Source: Lentzea waywayandensis (GTDB taxonomy: Bacteria > Actinomycetota > Actinomycetes > Mycobacteriales > Pseudonocardiaceae). Taken from it: a DNA stretch of 64,000 nt. A model generated the notes under the pieces. That model was not told the origin of the DNA and ran no database searches. It saw only the letters and a list, made by a program, of their open reading frames with translations. The stretch covers positions 17,726 to 81,725 of the forward strand of contig NZ_FOYL01000020.1 in NCBI RefSeq assembly GCF_900115955.1. Direction: 5' to 3'. Position numbers and translations under genes: made by a program. Positions 55,394 through 63,249 of this stretch are shown one piece after another; the first letter of the stretch is position 1; the number at the start of each line of letters is the position of its first letter.

Positions 55394-56397
55394 CCCTTCG
55401 GGGCAACGCTTTCTTCCCAGTAGGCCGACGGCTCGGAAGCCTCCTTGATGATGCCGGTCTTCTGGAAGGTCTCGATGGTCTTCTTCCAGTCGTCCAAGGT
55501 GTTGACGCCCGGCGCCTTGCCCTTCGTGGCATCGGTGTGCAGCAACGTCAGCGTCGTCTTGAACTGCTCCAGCACCACCGTCGGCGACGGCAACTGCTCG
55601 GCGGCGCCCTTCATCGACTCGGCCGCGGCCTCCGGCGCCTTCTCGGCCGCCGTCCACGCCTCCTGCGTCGCCGCGACCATCTTCTTCACCAGGCCGGGGT
55701 CCTTCTGCAGCATGGTCTTCGAGGTCAGCAGCCCGTTGCTGAAGTAGTTCAGCCCGAACTCGGAGAACCGCAGGTAGCCGACGTCCTTGCCGGACTTCTC
55801 CTTGATCGTCGGCCCCTGGTCGGACGCGAACCCGAGCAGCACGTCGGTGCGGTTGGAGATGACCGCGGCCATCTTGCCCGCCGGGTCGATGTTCTGGATC
55901 GAGACGTCCGACTCCTGCATGCCGTTCTGCTTCAGGAAAGCCGGGAACGTCTTCGTCAGCGCGTCCCCCGCGGTCGTGGCGACGGACTTGCCCTTGAGGT
56001 CCTCGGGCTTCTTGATGTTCTTGTCGGTGAAGAACTGCACGGACGCCGGAGTGGTCTGCAGGAACACCCCGATGCTCTTGGCCGGCACGCCCTGCTCGAC
56101 GGCCGTGGCGAGCGCCGACGTGTCGGCCCAGCCGAAGTCCGTCTGGCCGGCGCCGGTCGCCGTGACGGTCTTGCCGGAGCCCTGGCCCGCCTGGATCTTC
56201 AGCTTGATGCCGTGCTTCTCGTAGATGCCTTGCTTGACCCCGTAGTAGAACGGCGCGTGCTCGCCGTACGGGTACCAGTTGAGGGTCAGCGTGACCTCTT
56301 TGACCTCACCGCCGGATTCGGACGTCGTGCCGCCGCCCCCACCGCAGGCGGCAACCACCAGCAACGCGGGGAGAAGACCTGCGAGCAGTTTCCTCAT
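55390..56397 (-). CDS. NitT/TauT-type ABC substrate-binding lipoprotein (NMT1/SsuA-like)
   Basis: Binding lipoprotein of 335 aa. The signal ends in LLVVAACGGGG (lipobox). The NMT1/SsuA-like fold is shown by VTLTLNWYPYGEHAPFYYGVKQGIYEKHGIKLKIQ at the start and FGWADTSALATAVEQGVP, a strand-helix typical of the THI5/NMT1-like family, which favours an aromatic or pyrimidine-like ligand over a simple sugar. Start ATG at 56397 overlaps the permease stop and has AAAGGTGGG upstream. The LacI-like operator before this operon is unusual for such a transporter. Confidence 0.92.
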   Translation of the reverse strand: MRKLLAGLLPALLVVAACGGGGGTTSESGGEVKEVTLTLNWYPYGEHAPFYYGVKQGIYEKHGIKLKIQAGQGSGKTVTATGAGQTDFGWADTSALATAVEQGVPAKSIGVFLQTTPASVQFFTDKNIKKPEDLKGKSVATTAGDALTKTFPAFLKQNGMQESDVSIQNIDPAGKMAAVISNRTDVLLGFASDQGPTIKEKSGKDVGYLRFSEFGLNYFSNGLLTSKTMLQKDPGLVKKMVAATQEAWTAAEKAPEAAAESMKGAAEQLPSPTVVLEQFKTTLTLLHTDATKGKAPGVNTLDDWKKTIETFQKTGIIKEASEPSAYWEESVAPKG

Positions 56398-57215
56398 GAC
56401 CCACCTTTCGCGAGAAGGGTTGTGACGGCGGCGCCGCGCCGGCTGGCGTGCCACGGCAGCATCAGCTTTTCGGCGAGGTCGAGCAGGAGGAAGAGCAGGA
56501 CACCGACCAGCGAGATGACGATCAGGCCCGCGAACAGCATCGGGGTGTCCATGTTGCCGTTGGCCTGCAGGATCACGTACCCGAGGCCTTCGTTGGAGCC
56601 GACGAACTCACCGACCACGGCACCGGTCACGGCGAGCGTGACCGCGACCTTCAGGCCCGCGAACAGGTGCGGCAGCGCGGCTGGGAAGCGGATCTTCACG
56701 AACGTCTTGACCGGGCCGCCGCCCATCGTGGCCGCGAGTTCGAGCATCTCGGTGTCGACCGATTTGAGACCGGTGACCGTGGAGATCACGACGGGGAAGA
56801 ACGCCATCAGCACGGCCACGATCACCTTGGGCTCGAAGCCGAAGCCGAGCCACACCACGAACAGCGGCGCGATGGCGATCTTCGGGATGACCTGCGCGAA
56901 CAGCAGGATCGGGTAGGCGGTGCTCTCGACGGTCCTGGAGTAGACCATCGCGACGGCCATGAGCACGCCGAGGATGCCCGCGATGACGAAGCCGAGGATC
57001 GTCTCGTAGGTGGTCACCCAGGTGTGACCCGAGAGGTAGGACCACTTGTCGACCAGCAGGCCGAAGGTCTTGGCCGGGGACGGCACGAGGTAGGCCTCGA
57101 CCAGGCCGGTGACGGTGACGAGGTGCCAGATCGCGAGGCAGGCGGCGAGCAACGCGGCCGGACGCCAGGTCCGTTCCACGACGCCGCGCCAGCGGTCCGC
57201 CTGAACCGTGTTCAC
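56394..57215 (-). CDS. NitT/TauT-type ABC transporter permease
   Basis: ABC permease of 273 aa with six predicted transmembrane segments and the EAA-loop-like ELAATMGGGPVKTFVKIRFPAALPHLFAGL, typical of SsuC/TauC/ThiX. The start is a GTG with GAGGGAGC a few bases upstream. It is the first gene of a three-gene operon (permease, binding protein, ATPase) with 4-bp overlaps at both junctions. Transcription should start 17-30 bp upstream, at the LacI-like palindrome. Confidence 0.94.
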   Translation of the reverse strand: MNTVQADRWRGVVERTWRPAALLAACLAIWHLVTVTGLVEAYLVPSPAKTFGLLVDKWSYLSGHTWVTTYETILGFVIAGILGVLMAVAMVYSRTVESTAYPILLFAQVIPKIAIAPLFVVWLGFGFEPKVIVAVLMAFFPVVISTVTGLKSVDTEMLELAATMGGGPVKTFVKIRFPAALPHLFAGLKVAVTLAVTGAVVGEFVGSNEGLGYVILQANGNMDTPMLFAGLIVISLVGVLLFLLLDLAEKLMLPWHASRRGAAVTTLLAKGGS

Positions 57216-57231
57216 AAAGCTCCCTCGGGTC

Positions 57232-57277
57232 GGAAAGCGCTTTCCCGTACGCTATGTCCGACCCACTGAACGGTCAA
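57232..57277 (-). promoter_or_regulatory. Promoter and LacI-like operator of the NitT/TauT-type ABC operon
   Basis: TTGACC (57272-57277) and TAGCGT (57249-57254) are exactly 17 nt apart on the minus strand. The perfect palindrome GGAAAGCGCTTTCC (57232-57245) covers the predicted start at about 57242. The operator is identical to the one at 51544-51557. Confidence 0.75.
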
Positions 57278-57338
57278 GAAGCAGGAGCGACGAAGCGGCC
57301 GCGGTGACGACTGAATCGATTTTCCCGGCTATTAGGCA

Positions 57339-58016
57339 TTAGCTGTAGGTGTTGCCCGCGTGGTCGCGGCCGCGCGCGAGGTAGATCTTGTGGCTGTCCG
57401 GCTTCAAGAACCGGACGGTCGTCGGCATGTATCTCATGGTGTAGCCGCAACGGCGCAACGTGCTGCGGTTCGGCGGACTGCCGTGCACCAGCATGGCCGA
57501 GTGCACGCTGCACGCCCCGCGCTCCAGTTCCACATCGACGGCGCGTGACTCGTCCACCGCCGTTTCCTGGTTGAAGAACGAGTCGGCGGTGCCGGTGTGC
57601 TCGGCAGCGGTGAGATGACTGCCCGGAATGACGCGCAGGCAGCCGTTCTCGACGGTCGACGGGTCGATCGCCAGCCACACCGTGATCGCGTCGCCCGCGG
57701 GGTCGATGCTGTCGCGCCAGAAGTGCGCGTCCTGGTGCCACGGCACGGGTTTGCCGTCGCCGGCGGGCTTGCAGATGAAGTGCGACGAGAACAACGCGAT
57801 GTCCGGGCCGATCAGCGACTCGACGAGGTCCAGCACGTCGGGGTCCAGCAGCCACTCGAACAGCGCCGGGTCGGTCAGGTGCGGCACGTCCATGTGCTCG
57901 GGACGCTGCCCCTCCGGCAGCGCCGCCAGCTTGGCCTCGAAGTGCGCGGCCAGTGCCTCGAACCTCGCCGGTGCCAGCACGCTCGCGTGCGTCTCGTAGC
58001 CATCCTTCTCGAACAT
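57339..58016 (-). CDS. Phytanoyl-CoA dioxygenase (PhyH)-family Fe(II)/2-oxoglutarate oxygenase
   Basis: Fe(II)/2-oxoglutarate dioxygenase of 225 aa in the PhyH family. WHQDAHFW supplies the HxD iron ligands, and HGSPPNRSTLRRCGYTMRY supplies the distal His and the Arg that binds 2-oxoglutarate. The ATG at 58016 has GAGG 5 nt upstream; a GTG two codons earlier overlaps the previous stop. It is the last gene of the sugar-type ABC operon, so the imported substrate is probably hydroxylated at once, in contrast to ordinary sugar catabolism. PhyH relatives act on phosphonates, ectoine, alkaloid-like and lipid substrates; which applies is unknown. Confidence 0.9.
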   Translation of the reverse strand: MFEKDGYETHASVLAPARFEALAAHFEAKLAALPEGQRPEHMDVPHLTDPALFEWLLDPDVLDLVESLIGPDIALFSSHFICKPAGDGKPVPWHQDAHFWRDSIDPAGDAITVWLAIDPSTVENGCLRVIPGSHLTAAEHTGTADSFFNQETAVDESRAVDVELERGACSVHSAMLVHGSPPNRSTLRRCGYTMRYMPTTVRFLKPDSHKIYLARGRDHAGNTYS

Positions 58017-58018
58017 CG

Positions 58019-59002
58019 TCACCTCACGAGTAGGCCGGTCTCCTTGTCATAGCGCAGAACGCGTGCGGGCGGGGCGTCCACGGTCACCGTCGTGCCGATG
58101 GCGGGCTCGTCGTCCTCGGGCACGATGTAGCCGATCTGCTCCTCGCCGCAGTCCAGTGTCACCAGCGACGTCACGCCGAGGTTCTCCACAATGGACACCT
58201 CGCCGCCGAACAGGCCGTCGGCCGCGGGCGACAGGTACTCGGGGCGCACGCCGATGATCTCCGAGCCGCGCGGTACGAGGTTCATGGGCGTCGAGCCGAT
58301 GAAGTTGGCCACGAACGTGTCCGCGGGCCGCTGGAACACCTCGCGCGGCGTGCCGAGCTGCCGGATCCGGCCCGCGTCCATCACCGCGATCCGATCGGCC
58401 AGCGCCAGCGCCTCGGCCTGGTCGTGCGTGACGAACACCGTCGTCAACGCGAGCTCTCGTTGCAGTTTCTTGAGGAACGTGCGGGCTTCCAGCCGCAGCC
58501 GTGCGTCCAGATTGGACAGAGGTTCGTCGAGCAGCAGCACCTCGGCCGACGCGGCGACGGCGCGGGCGAGCGCCGCCCGTTGCTGCTGGCCACCCGATAG
58601 CTGGCCGGGCCGGCGGTCCAGCAACTCCCCCAGGCTCAGCCCTCGAGCGGTCCGCGCGGCGGTCTCCTGCTGCACGGACTTCGCGACGCCCCGCACCCGC
58701 AGCGGGTAGGCGATGTTCTCCGCCACCGTCATGTGCGGGAACAGCGCGTAGTCCTGGAACACCATCGCAACCCGGCGGTCTCCGGGCTGTAGCCGCGTGA
58801 CGTCCCGGTCGCCGATCGCCACGGCCCCGTCGGTGGCGCCTTCCAGACCTGCGATCGTGCGCAGCAACGTGGTCTTGCCGCACCCGGACGGGCCGAGCAG
58901 GGCGAACAGCTCGCCGTCGGCGATCTCGAGGTCCAGCTCGTCCACCGCCCGCACCCCGTTGGGGTACACGGTGGACAGACCCTCGACAGTGATACCCGCC
59001 AT
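58019..59002 (-). CDS. CUT1-type ABC transporter ATP-binding protein (UgpC/MsmK-like)
   Basis: ABC ATPase of 327 aa of the carbohydrate-uptake CUT1 class. Walker A GPSGCGKTT, signature LSGGQQQR, Walker B VLLLDEPLSNLD and switch THD are intact. The C-terminal ~90 residues are a TOBE-type regulatory domain (IIGVRPEYLSPA). Unlike the shared MsiK ATPase of many actinomycetes, this one is encoded in the operon of its own permeases, overlapping the second permease gene by 1 bp (TGATG). Confidence 0.95.
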   Translation of the reverse strand: MAGITVEGLSTVYPNGVRAVDELDLEIADGELFALLGPSGCGKTTLLRTIAGLEGATDGAVAIGDRDVTRLQPGDRRVAMVFQDYALFPHMTVAENIAYPLRVRGVAKSVQQETAARTARGLSLGELLDRRPGQLSGGQQQRAALARAVAASAEVLLLDEPLSNLDARLRLEARTFLKKLQRELALTTVFVTHDQAEALALADRIAVMDAGRIRQLGTPREVFQRPADTFVANFIGSTPMNLVPRGSEIIGVRPEYLSPAADGLFGGEVSIVENLGVTSLVTLDCGEEQIGYIVPEDDEPAIGTTVTVDAPPARVLRYDKETGLLVR

Positions 59003-59823
59003 CAGCTCTTGATGCCTCCGTGGAATCGGAACCCGTACCGCTTGTTCACGAACAGGTACAGCACGACCACCGGGATCGAGTACAGCAGCGAGAACACCGG
59101 GATCACCGTCAGGTTGGCGCTGCCGCCCTCGTCGTACAGGGTGCGCAGCAGCACCGCCGCCGGCTGCTGACCGACGTCGCGCAGCAGCAGGAACGGCAGC
59201 AGGAAGTTGCCCCAGGCGTTGACGAACGCCCACACGAAGATCGTCGCGACACCGGGCCGCGCGACGGGCAGCACGACGTGACTGAGAACCTGCCGGGGAG
59301 AGGCGCCGAACACCCGCGCCGACTCCTCGTACGAGCGCGGCACGGCGTCCATGAAGTCCTTGAGGATGAAGATGGCCGCGGGCAGCATGCCGCCCGCGAT
59401 CACCAGTGCCGTGCCGAACTGCGAGTTGATCAGGCCGAGCTGGAGCATCATCACGAAGATCGGCACCATCGCGGCCGTCCCCGTGACCACTGAAGACAAC
59501 AACAGCAGCAGGTACAGCAGCAGATCCCGGCCCGGAATCCGCACTCGTGACAACGCGTAGGCCGCCAGCGCCGCGAGCACCGTCGTCACCACGGTCGCGA
59601 CCACGCACAGCACCAACGAGTTGAGCAACGACGTCAGCGCGTACGGGTGGTCGAAGGTCGCCACGACGTTGCGCAGCGTCCAGTCCGGCCACCGCAATCC
59701 CAGGCCGGGCTTCGCGTCGAACGGCGCGGACGCCAGCCACAGCATCGGCACCGCGAAGAACGCCAGCACCAGCGTGATCAGCACGTAGAAGCCGATCCGC
59801 CGCACGATCCACAGAGGACTCAT
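59002..59823 (-). CDS. CUT1-type ABC permease, MalG-like
   Basis: Sugar-type ABC permease of 273 aa with six transmembrane segments. The EAA loop is EESARVFGASPRQVLSHVVLPVARPG. The C-terminus KRYGFRFHGGIKS is typical of MalG/UgpE proteins. The ATG at 59823 overlaps the stop of the partner permease (ATGA). It pairs with the MalF-like protein to form the membrane channel. Confidence 0.94.
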   Translation of the reverse strand: MSPLWIVRRIGFYVLITLVLAFFAVPMLWLASAPFDAKPGLGLRWPDWTLRNVVATFDHPYALTSLLNSLVLCVVATVVTTVLAALAAYALSRVRIPGRDLLLYLLLLLSSVVTGTAAMVPIFVMMLQLGLINSQFGTALVIAGGMLPAAIFILKDFMDAVPRSYEESARVFGASPRQVLSHVVLPVARPGVATIFVWAFVNAWGNFLLPFLLLRDVGQQPAAVLLRTLYDEGGSANLTVIPVFSLLYSIPVVVLYLFVNKRYGFRFHGGIKS

Positions 59824-60686
59824 GCACGCCTCCGCAGCAACCGCAGGTAAACCAGGGCCACAACCAGATTTCCCACCAGCAGCAGCATCGACATCGCGGA
59901 CGCGTACCCGAGCTGACCGCCCTCCAGCGCCTGCCGGTAGATCAGCACCGGCAGCACCTCGGACTGGTGGTTCGGCCCGCCGGCGGTCAGCAGGAACGGC
60001 GTGAAGTCGTTGGCCGTCCACAGGCTGATCAGCAGGGTGTTCGTCAGCACGTGGCCGCGGATGTGCGGGAACACCACGTCCCGCACGGTCTGCCGGCCGG
60101 ACGCGCCCATCAGCCGCGCGGTCTCCAGTTGCGACGGCGGCACCGCGGCCAGCGCCGAGGTGTAGAGCAGCATCGAGAACGCCGTGCCGCGCCAGATGTT
60201 GAAGATGATCAGGCTCGTCATCGGGTACTGCACCAGCCAGGCCGTCTGCGGCGAGCCGAGCAGCAGACCGAGCGTGCCGGTGTCGCGGCTGAGCACCGCG
60301 AACCACAGGTACGCCACCACCGTGCCCGGCAGGATCCACGCGAGCAGCACGAGCCCCTCGACGGTCCGCCGCAGCCCTGGCCGCACCATCCGCAGCAGCC
60401 ACGCCAGCGCGAACCCGAGCACGTTCTGCCCGATCACCGCCGACCCGAGCACGAACAACGCCGTGAGCCACAGCGAGTTCGTGAACAACGGGTCGCGCAC
60501 GGCCTCGACGACGTTGTCCAGGCCGACGACCTGCGGGTTGGCCGCCGCGGGCCCGGTGAGCTGGTAGTTCGTGACGCCGATGTAGAGCGTCCACAGCGCC
60601 GGGAAGACGAGGAAGACCCCGATCAGCACCAGCGCGGGCGTGACGAACCCCAGAGCGCGCCGGACGCCCAGCCCGGAGCTATCCAA
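59820..60686 (-). CDS. CUT1-type ABC permease, MalF-like
   Basis: Sugar-type ABC permease of 288 aa, six transmembrane segments, EAA loop LETARLMGASGRQTVRDVVFPHIRG. The start is a TTG at 60686 that overlaps the binding-protein gene by 8 bp; no ATG or GTG fits the family N-terminus. It is the partner of the MalG-like permease. Confidence 0.9.
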   Translation of the reverse strand: MDSSGLGVRRALGFVTPALVLIGVFLVFPALWTLYIGVTNYQLTGPAAANPQVVGLDNVVEAVRDPLFTNSLWLTALFVLGSAVIGQNVLGFALAWLLRMVRPGLRRTVEGLVLLAWILPGTVVAYLWFAVLSRDTGTLGLLLGSPQTAWLVQYPMTSLIIFNIWRGTAFSMLLYTSALAAVPPSQLETARLMGASGRQTVRDVVFPHIRGHVLTNTLLISLWTANDFTPFLLTAGGPNHQSEVLPVLIYRQALEGGQLGYASAMSMLLLVGNLVVALVYLRLLRRRA

Positions 60687-62058
60687 CGTTGGCCTCTCCG
60701 ACGGCTTTGACGAGTGCCGCGCGGTAGGCCGTGGCCACCTCGTCCGGACTCTTGCCCGCCACCACGTCCGCGGTCGCCTGCTGGAGCGCCGCCGACACCT
60801 TGGGGTAGTCGGCGAGCCCCGGCCGGTACCGGGTGATCGGCAGGACCTTCTCCGCGATGAACATCAGCATCGGGTCGCCCTTGAGCACCTCGTCGTTGAC
60901 GTCCTGCCGTTGCGTGAGCTGCGCCGTACCCGCCAGCGACTCCTTCACGGCCTCCGCGGAGTTGAGGAACTGCATGAACTCCCACGCCTGCCTGGGGTAC
61001 TGGGTGTTCGGGTTGATCACCCGCACGCCACCGCCCGACATGCTGACGAAGTCCTGCCCGCCCACACCGGCTTTCGCCTGCTTGGCGGGCACCAGCGCCC
61101 AGCCCACAGCCGTGTCGCGATCGGCCATCTTCGCCACGCCGTTCTTGGGTTCCACGACCGAACGCCAGAAGTAGTCGCTCTCCAGCAGGATGCCGATCTT
61201 GTTCTCGCCGAACAGCTGGAACGACCGGTCGCGTCCCTTGGCCTCCTGTTGCAGCACGGGATCGCCGAGTCCGCCGCCGTAGACCTTCTGGTACAGCCCC
61301 AGAACGTCCTTCAGCTGGGCCGAATCCCCTTGCCACTTCCCGTTCTCGTAGACGGGCTTGCCGGTGCCGGCGAGCGCGGGCAGCACGCCCTGCATGGTCG
61401 TCGCCTCGCCCATCGCGCTGCCGGCGTTGAGCTGGATCGGCGTCACGCCGGGCAGGGCCTTGAGCTTGGCCCCCGCGTCGAGCACCTCCTGCCACGACCT
61501 CGGCTGCCAGTCCGCGGGCAGCCCGGCCCGCGCGAAGAGGTTCTTGTTGAAGAACAGCACGCGCCCGTCCGTGCCCATCGGCACGCCGTACCGCTTGCCG
61601 TCGAACTCGCCGAGCCCCTGCACGGCCTTGGGAATCTGGTTCCAGCCGTCCCAGTCGGTGTCGCCGACGACATCGCCGAGGGGCTTGATCTGCCCGGCCT
61701 GCGCGAACTCGCCGAGCCAGATGCCGTCGATCTCGATGATGTCGCCGCCACCGCCGGTCTTCAGGTCCAGCGCGACCTTGGTCTTGAAGTCCTCGTCGCC
61801 CGCGCCGTTCTGCTCGAACTTGATCGTCGCGGTGACGCCCTTGGCCTTCTGCAGTTCGGTGAACCTGGGGATCACCCAGTTCTGGATCCAGTTCGCCCCG
61901 CGGGCGTTCTTCCCGCCGACCGCCGAGTTGGCGACGATCGTCAGCGTGATCTCCTTGGCGTCGGCGTTGCGCGCCTGATCACCGCTCTGCGTCTGTCCCA
62001 GGCAGCCCGCCAGCAGCCCGCACACCGCCACCAGCCCGAACGTCTTTGTTCGCCCCAT
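60679..62058 (-). CDS. Extracellular solute-binding lipoprotein, family 1 (sugar-type)
   Basis: Solute-binding lipoprotein of 459 aa, family 1 (MalE/UgpB-like). The lipobox is GLLAGC. The domain shows DIIEIDGIWLGEFAQAGQIKPL and YGVPMGTDGRVLFFNKNLFARAGLP, typical of CUT1 binding proteins, and a hinge-region WEFMQFLNSAEAVK helix. It is the first gene of a five-gene operon: binding protein, two permeases, ATPase, PhyH dioxygenase. The ATG at 62058 is chosen for the signal peptide. No copy of the GGAAAGCGCTTTCC operator was seen upstream, so it may be controlled differently from its neighbours. Confidence 0.92.
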   Translation of the reverse strand: MGRTKTFGLVAVCGLLAGCLGQTQSGDQARNADAKEITLTIVANSAVGGKNARGANWIQNWVIPRFTELQKAKGVTATIKFEQNGAGDEDFKTKVALDLKTGGGGDIIEIDGIWLGEFAQAGQIKPLGDVVGDTDWDGWNQIPKAVQGLGEFDGKRYGVPMGTDGRVLFFNKNLFARAGLPADWQPRSWQEVLDAGAKLKALPGVTPIQLNAGSAMGEATTMQGVLPALAGTGKPVYENGKWQGDSAQLKDVLGLYQKVYGGGLGDPVLQQEAKGRDRSFQLFGENKIGILLESDYFWRSVVEPKNGVAKMADRDTAVGWALVPAKQAKAGVGGQDFVSMSGGGVRVINPNTQYPRQAWEFMQFLNSAEAVKESLAGTAQLTQRQDVNDEVLKGDPMLMFIAEKVLPITRYRPGLADYPKVSAALQQATADVVAGKSPDEVATAYRAALVKAVGEANVG

Positions 62059-62143
62059 CGGTCCAACATGGCACTGGATCACGACGGCCACAAGCTCTCA
62101 GCACCCTCTCAGTGCACGGCTGCGAGGCTGGCGCGCGAAGGGG

Positions 62144-62496
62144 GTTGATCAAACGGCACGAGCACCCGCAGCCGGAGTGCTCGAACGTATGTGCTATCGT
62201 TTGGACCGAAGGAAACCGGTGGCAGCGAGAACCAAGCAGTTCACCGGAGACCTGCTTACCGGCATCAGCCGGGTGGCGGCGAGTTGCGTCGTGACGGCCC
62301 GATGGAAACCTATGTAAGACCAGCATTCGCTGGCGGCGGGTACTGCCACGGGAAGACCCAGGCTTGTCAGCTGGGCCAACGCCGCGCCGTAAGGCGACGG
62401 CTGCTTGAAAGCACGGACGCAAGTCTGTCGACTTCCAAGTAACGGTTGATCAACTATGCAGCGGTTGATCGCGGTGCTTCCAGCCGCTTCGGATCA
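62144..62496 (+). ncRNA. Candidate structured RNA / SOS-linked small locus (unrecognised)
   Basis: No family recognised. TCGAAC-GTAT-GTGCTA at 62181-62196 resembles the actinobacterial LexA box (10 of 12 positions), followed by a TATCGT -10-like element (62195-62200). Downstream are compact hairpins: CCAGC/GCTGG, CCCAG/CTGGG enclosed by GCGGCG/CGCCGC (62333-62338 with 62380-62385), CGCC-GTAA-GGCG with a GNRA loop (62385-62396), TGCT/AGCA with a TGAA loop, and AAGTC/GACTT. A perfect terminator stem follows. GTTGATCAA flanks the block at 62144-62152 and 62445-62453. It lacks the codon bias of neighbouring genes. Alternatives are a mobile-element scar or a leader of the broken hydrolase gene. 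Confidence 0.35.
62219..62317 (+). CDS. Possible 32-aa small protein with strong ribosome site
   Basis: GTG start 5 nt after GAAGGA (62208-62213), running 32 codons to TAA. The peptide begins MAARTKQFTGDLL and ends TARWKPM, with a mixed hydrophobic/basic middle and one Cys. The start is 20-40 nt after the SOS-box-like promoter, so it would be the first product of that transcript. It has no relative that I recognise. It could be a small SOS-induced peptide, a leader peptide, or a chance frame inside a structured RNA. Confidence 0.3.
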   Translation: MAARTKQFTGDLLTGISRVAASCVVTARWKPM

Positions 62497-62526
62497 GGAA
62501 CGGGCCGCGGTTCAGCGGCCCGTTCC
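62497..62526 (+). terminator. Perfect 12-bp GC-rich hairpin
   Basis: GGAACGGGCCGC (62497-62508) and GCGGCCCGTTCC (62515-62526) are exactly complementary around the loop GGTTCA. No T-run follows, as is common in actinobacteria. It would end a rightward transcript from the structured block and coincides with the point where hydrolase homology begins. Confidence 0.65.
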
Positions 62527-63228
62527 AGTCGGCCATCAGCGCACGATCACACGCACGAGACGGTGGCCGTGGAGTTCCCCGGCGACCGCATCGAGTGGGG
62601 CCTGATGCAGGACGCCTCCCAGGCGACGATGAAGAAGGCCATCGACGCGCGCGTCGCCGACATGCGGTTCGTGCTGGACAAGCGTCCGAGCTTGCACAAG
62701 GACGCGGACACCACCCGCGTCGGTGTCGCCGGGCATTCGTACGGCGGCTACACGGCGGCCGAGACGATGGCGAACGACCGCAGGTTCGACGCGGGCATCA
62801 ACATCGACGGCGCGATGGAGCACACCGGCGAGGACGGCCCCTACGCGCCGGGCAGGGCGGTCACCCAGGGGCTGGACCGGCCGTTCCTGCTGTTCGGCGG
62901 TGACCTGGGCGAGCGCGAACTGAGCCACGTCGACACGAGCCTGACCAGGACGTGGGCCGACTTCTGGCCGAACCAGCGCGGCTGGAAGCGGGACGTGCAC
63001 CTGGACGACGGCGCGCACCTCGGGTTCAGCGACATGCAGTGGTCGGTGCCGCAGATCGCCGCTGTGCCAAGGGAACGCCGGGAGAGTCTCATTGGGACGA
63101 TCGACCCCGCGGACGCGTTGAGGGCCCAGCACGACTACGTGGCGGCGTTCTTCGACCTGCACCTGAAGCACCGGGGCACCAGGCTGTTCGAACGGGCACG
63201 CCACGAAGGGATCCGTCTGGTGCCCTGA
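62527..63228 (+). pseudogene. 5'-truncated alpha/beta hydrolase (PAF-acetylhydrolase-like)
   Basis: The frame to the stop at 63228 encodes the C-terminal ~230 residues of a secreted alpha/beta hydrolase. Recognisable sequence begins at HDHTHETVAVEFPGDRIEWG (62542), which in related proteins follows a strand deep inside the domain. The nucleophile elbow VGVAGHSYGGYTA is intact, as are INIDGAM and DDGAHLGFSDM (probable catalytic His). The signal peptide, first strands and oxyanion region, about 150-200 residues, are missing. The preceding in-frame codons cross the terminator hairpin and do not look like protein. It is therefore most likely a remnant created by deletion or insertion at about 62530. 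Confidence 0.75.
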
Positions 63229-63249
63229 TCGGCGGTATGGTCCCGGGCG

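Noticed and set aside
62059-62130. TPP-riboswitch-like word (GGGTGCTGAGA) upstream of the sugar-binding protein gene
   Set aside because: Read on the minus strand one thi-box half is present, but the second conserved segment (ACCTGATCTGGGTAATACC-like) and the closing stems are missing.
62230-62265. Cobalamin-riboswitch B12-box-like GGAGACCTGC
   Set aside because: The word matches but the order of conserved blocks is wrong and no aptamer core can be built around it.
62318-62445. tRNA or RNase P fragment
   Set aside because: No T-loop, anticodon stem or conserved RNase P regions; stems do not form a cloverleaf.
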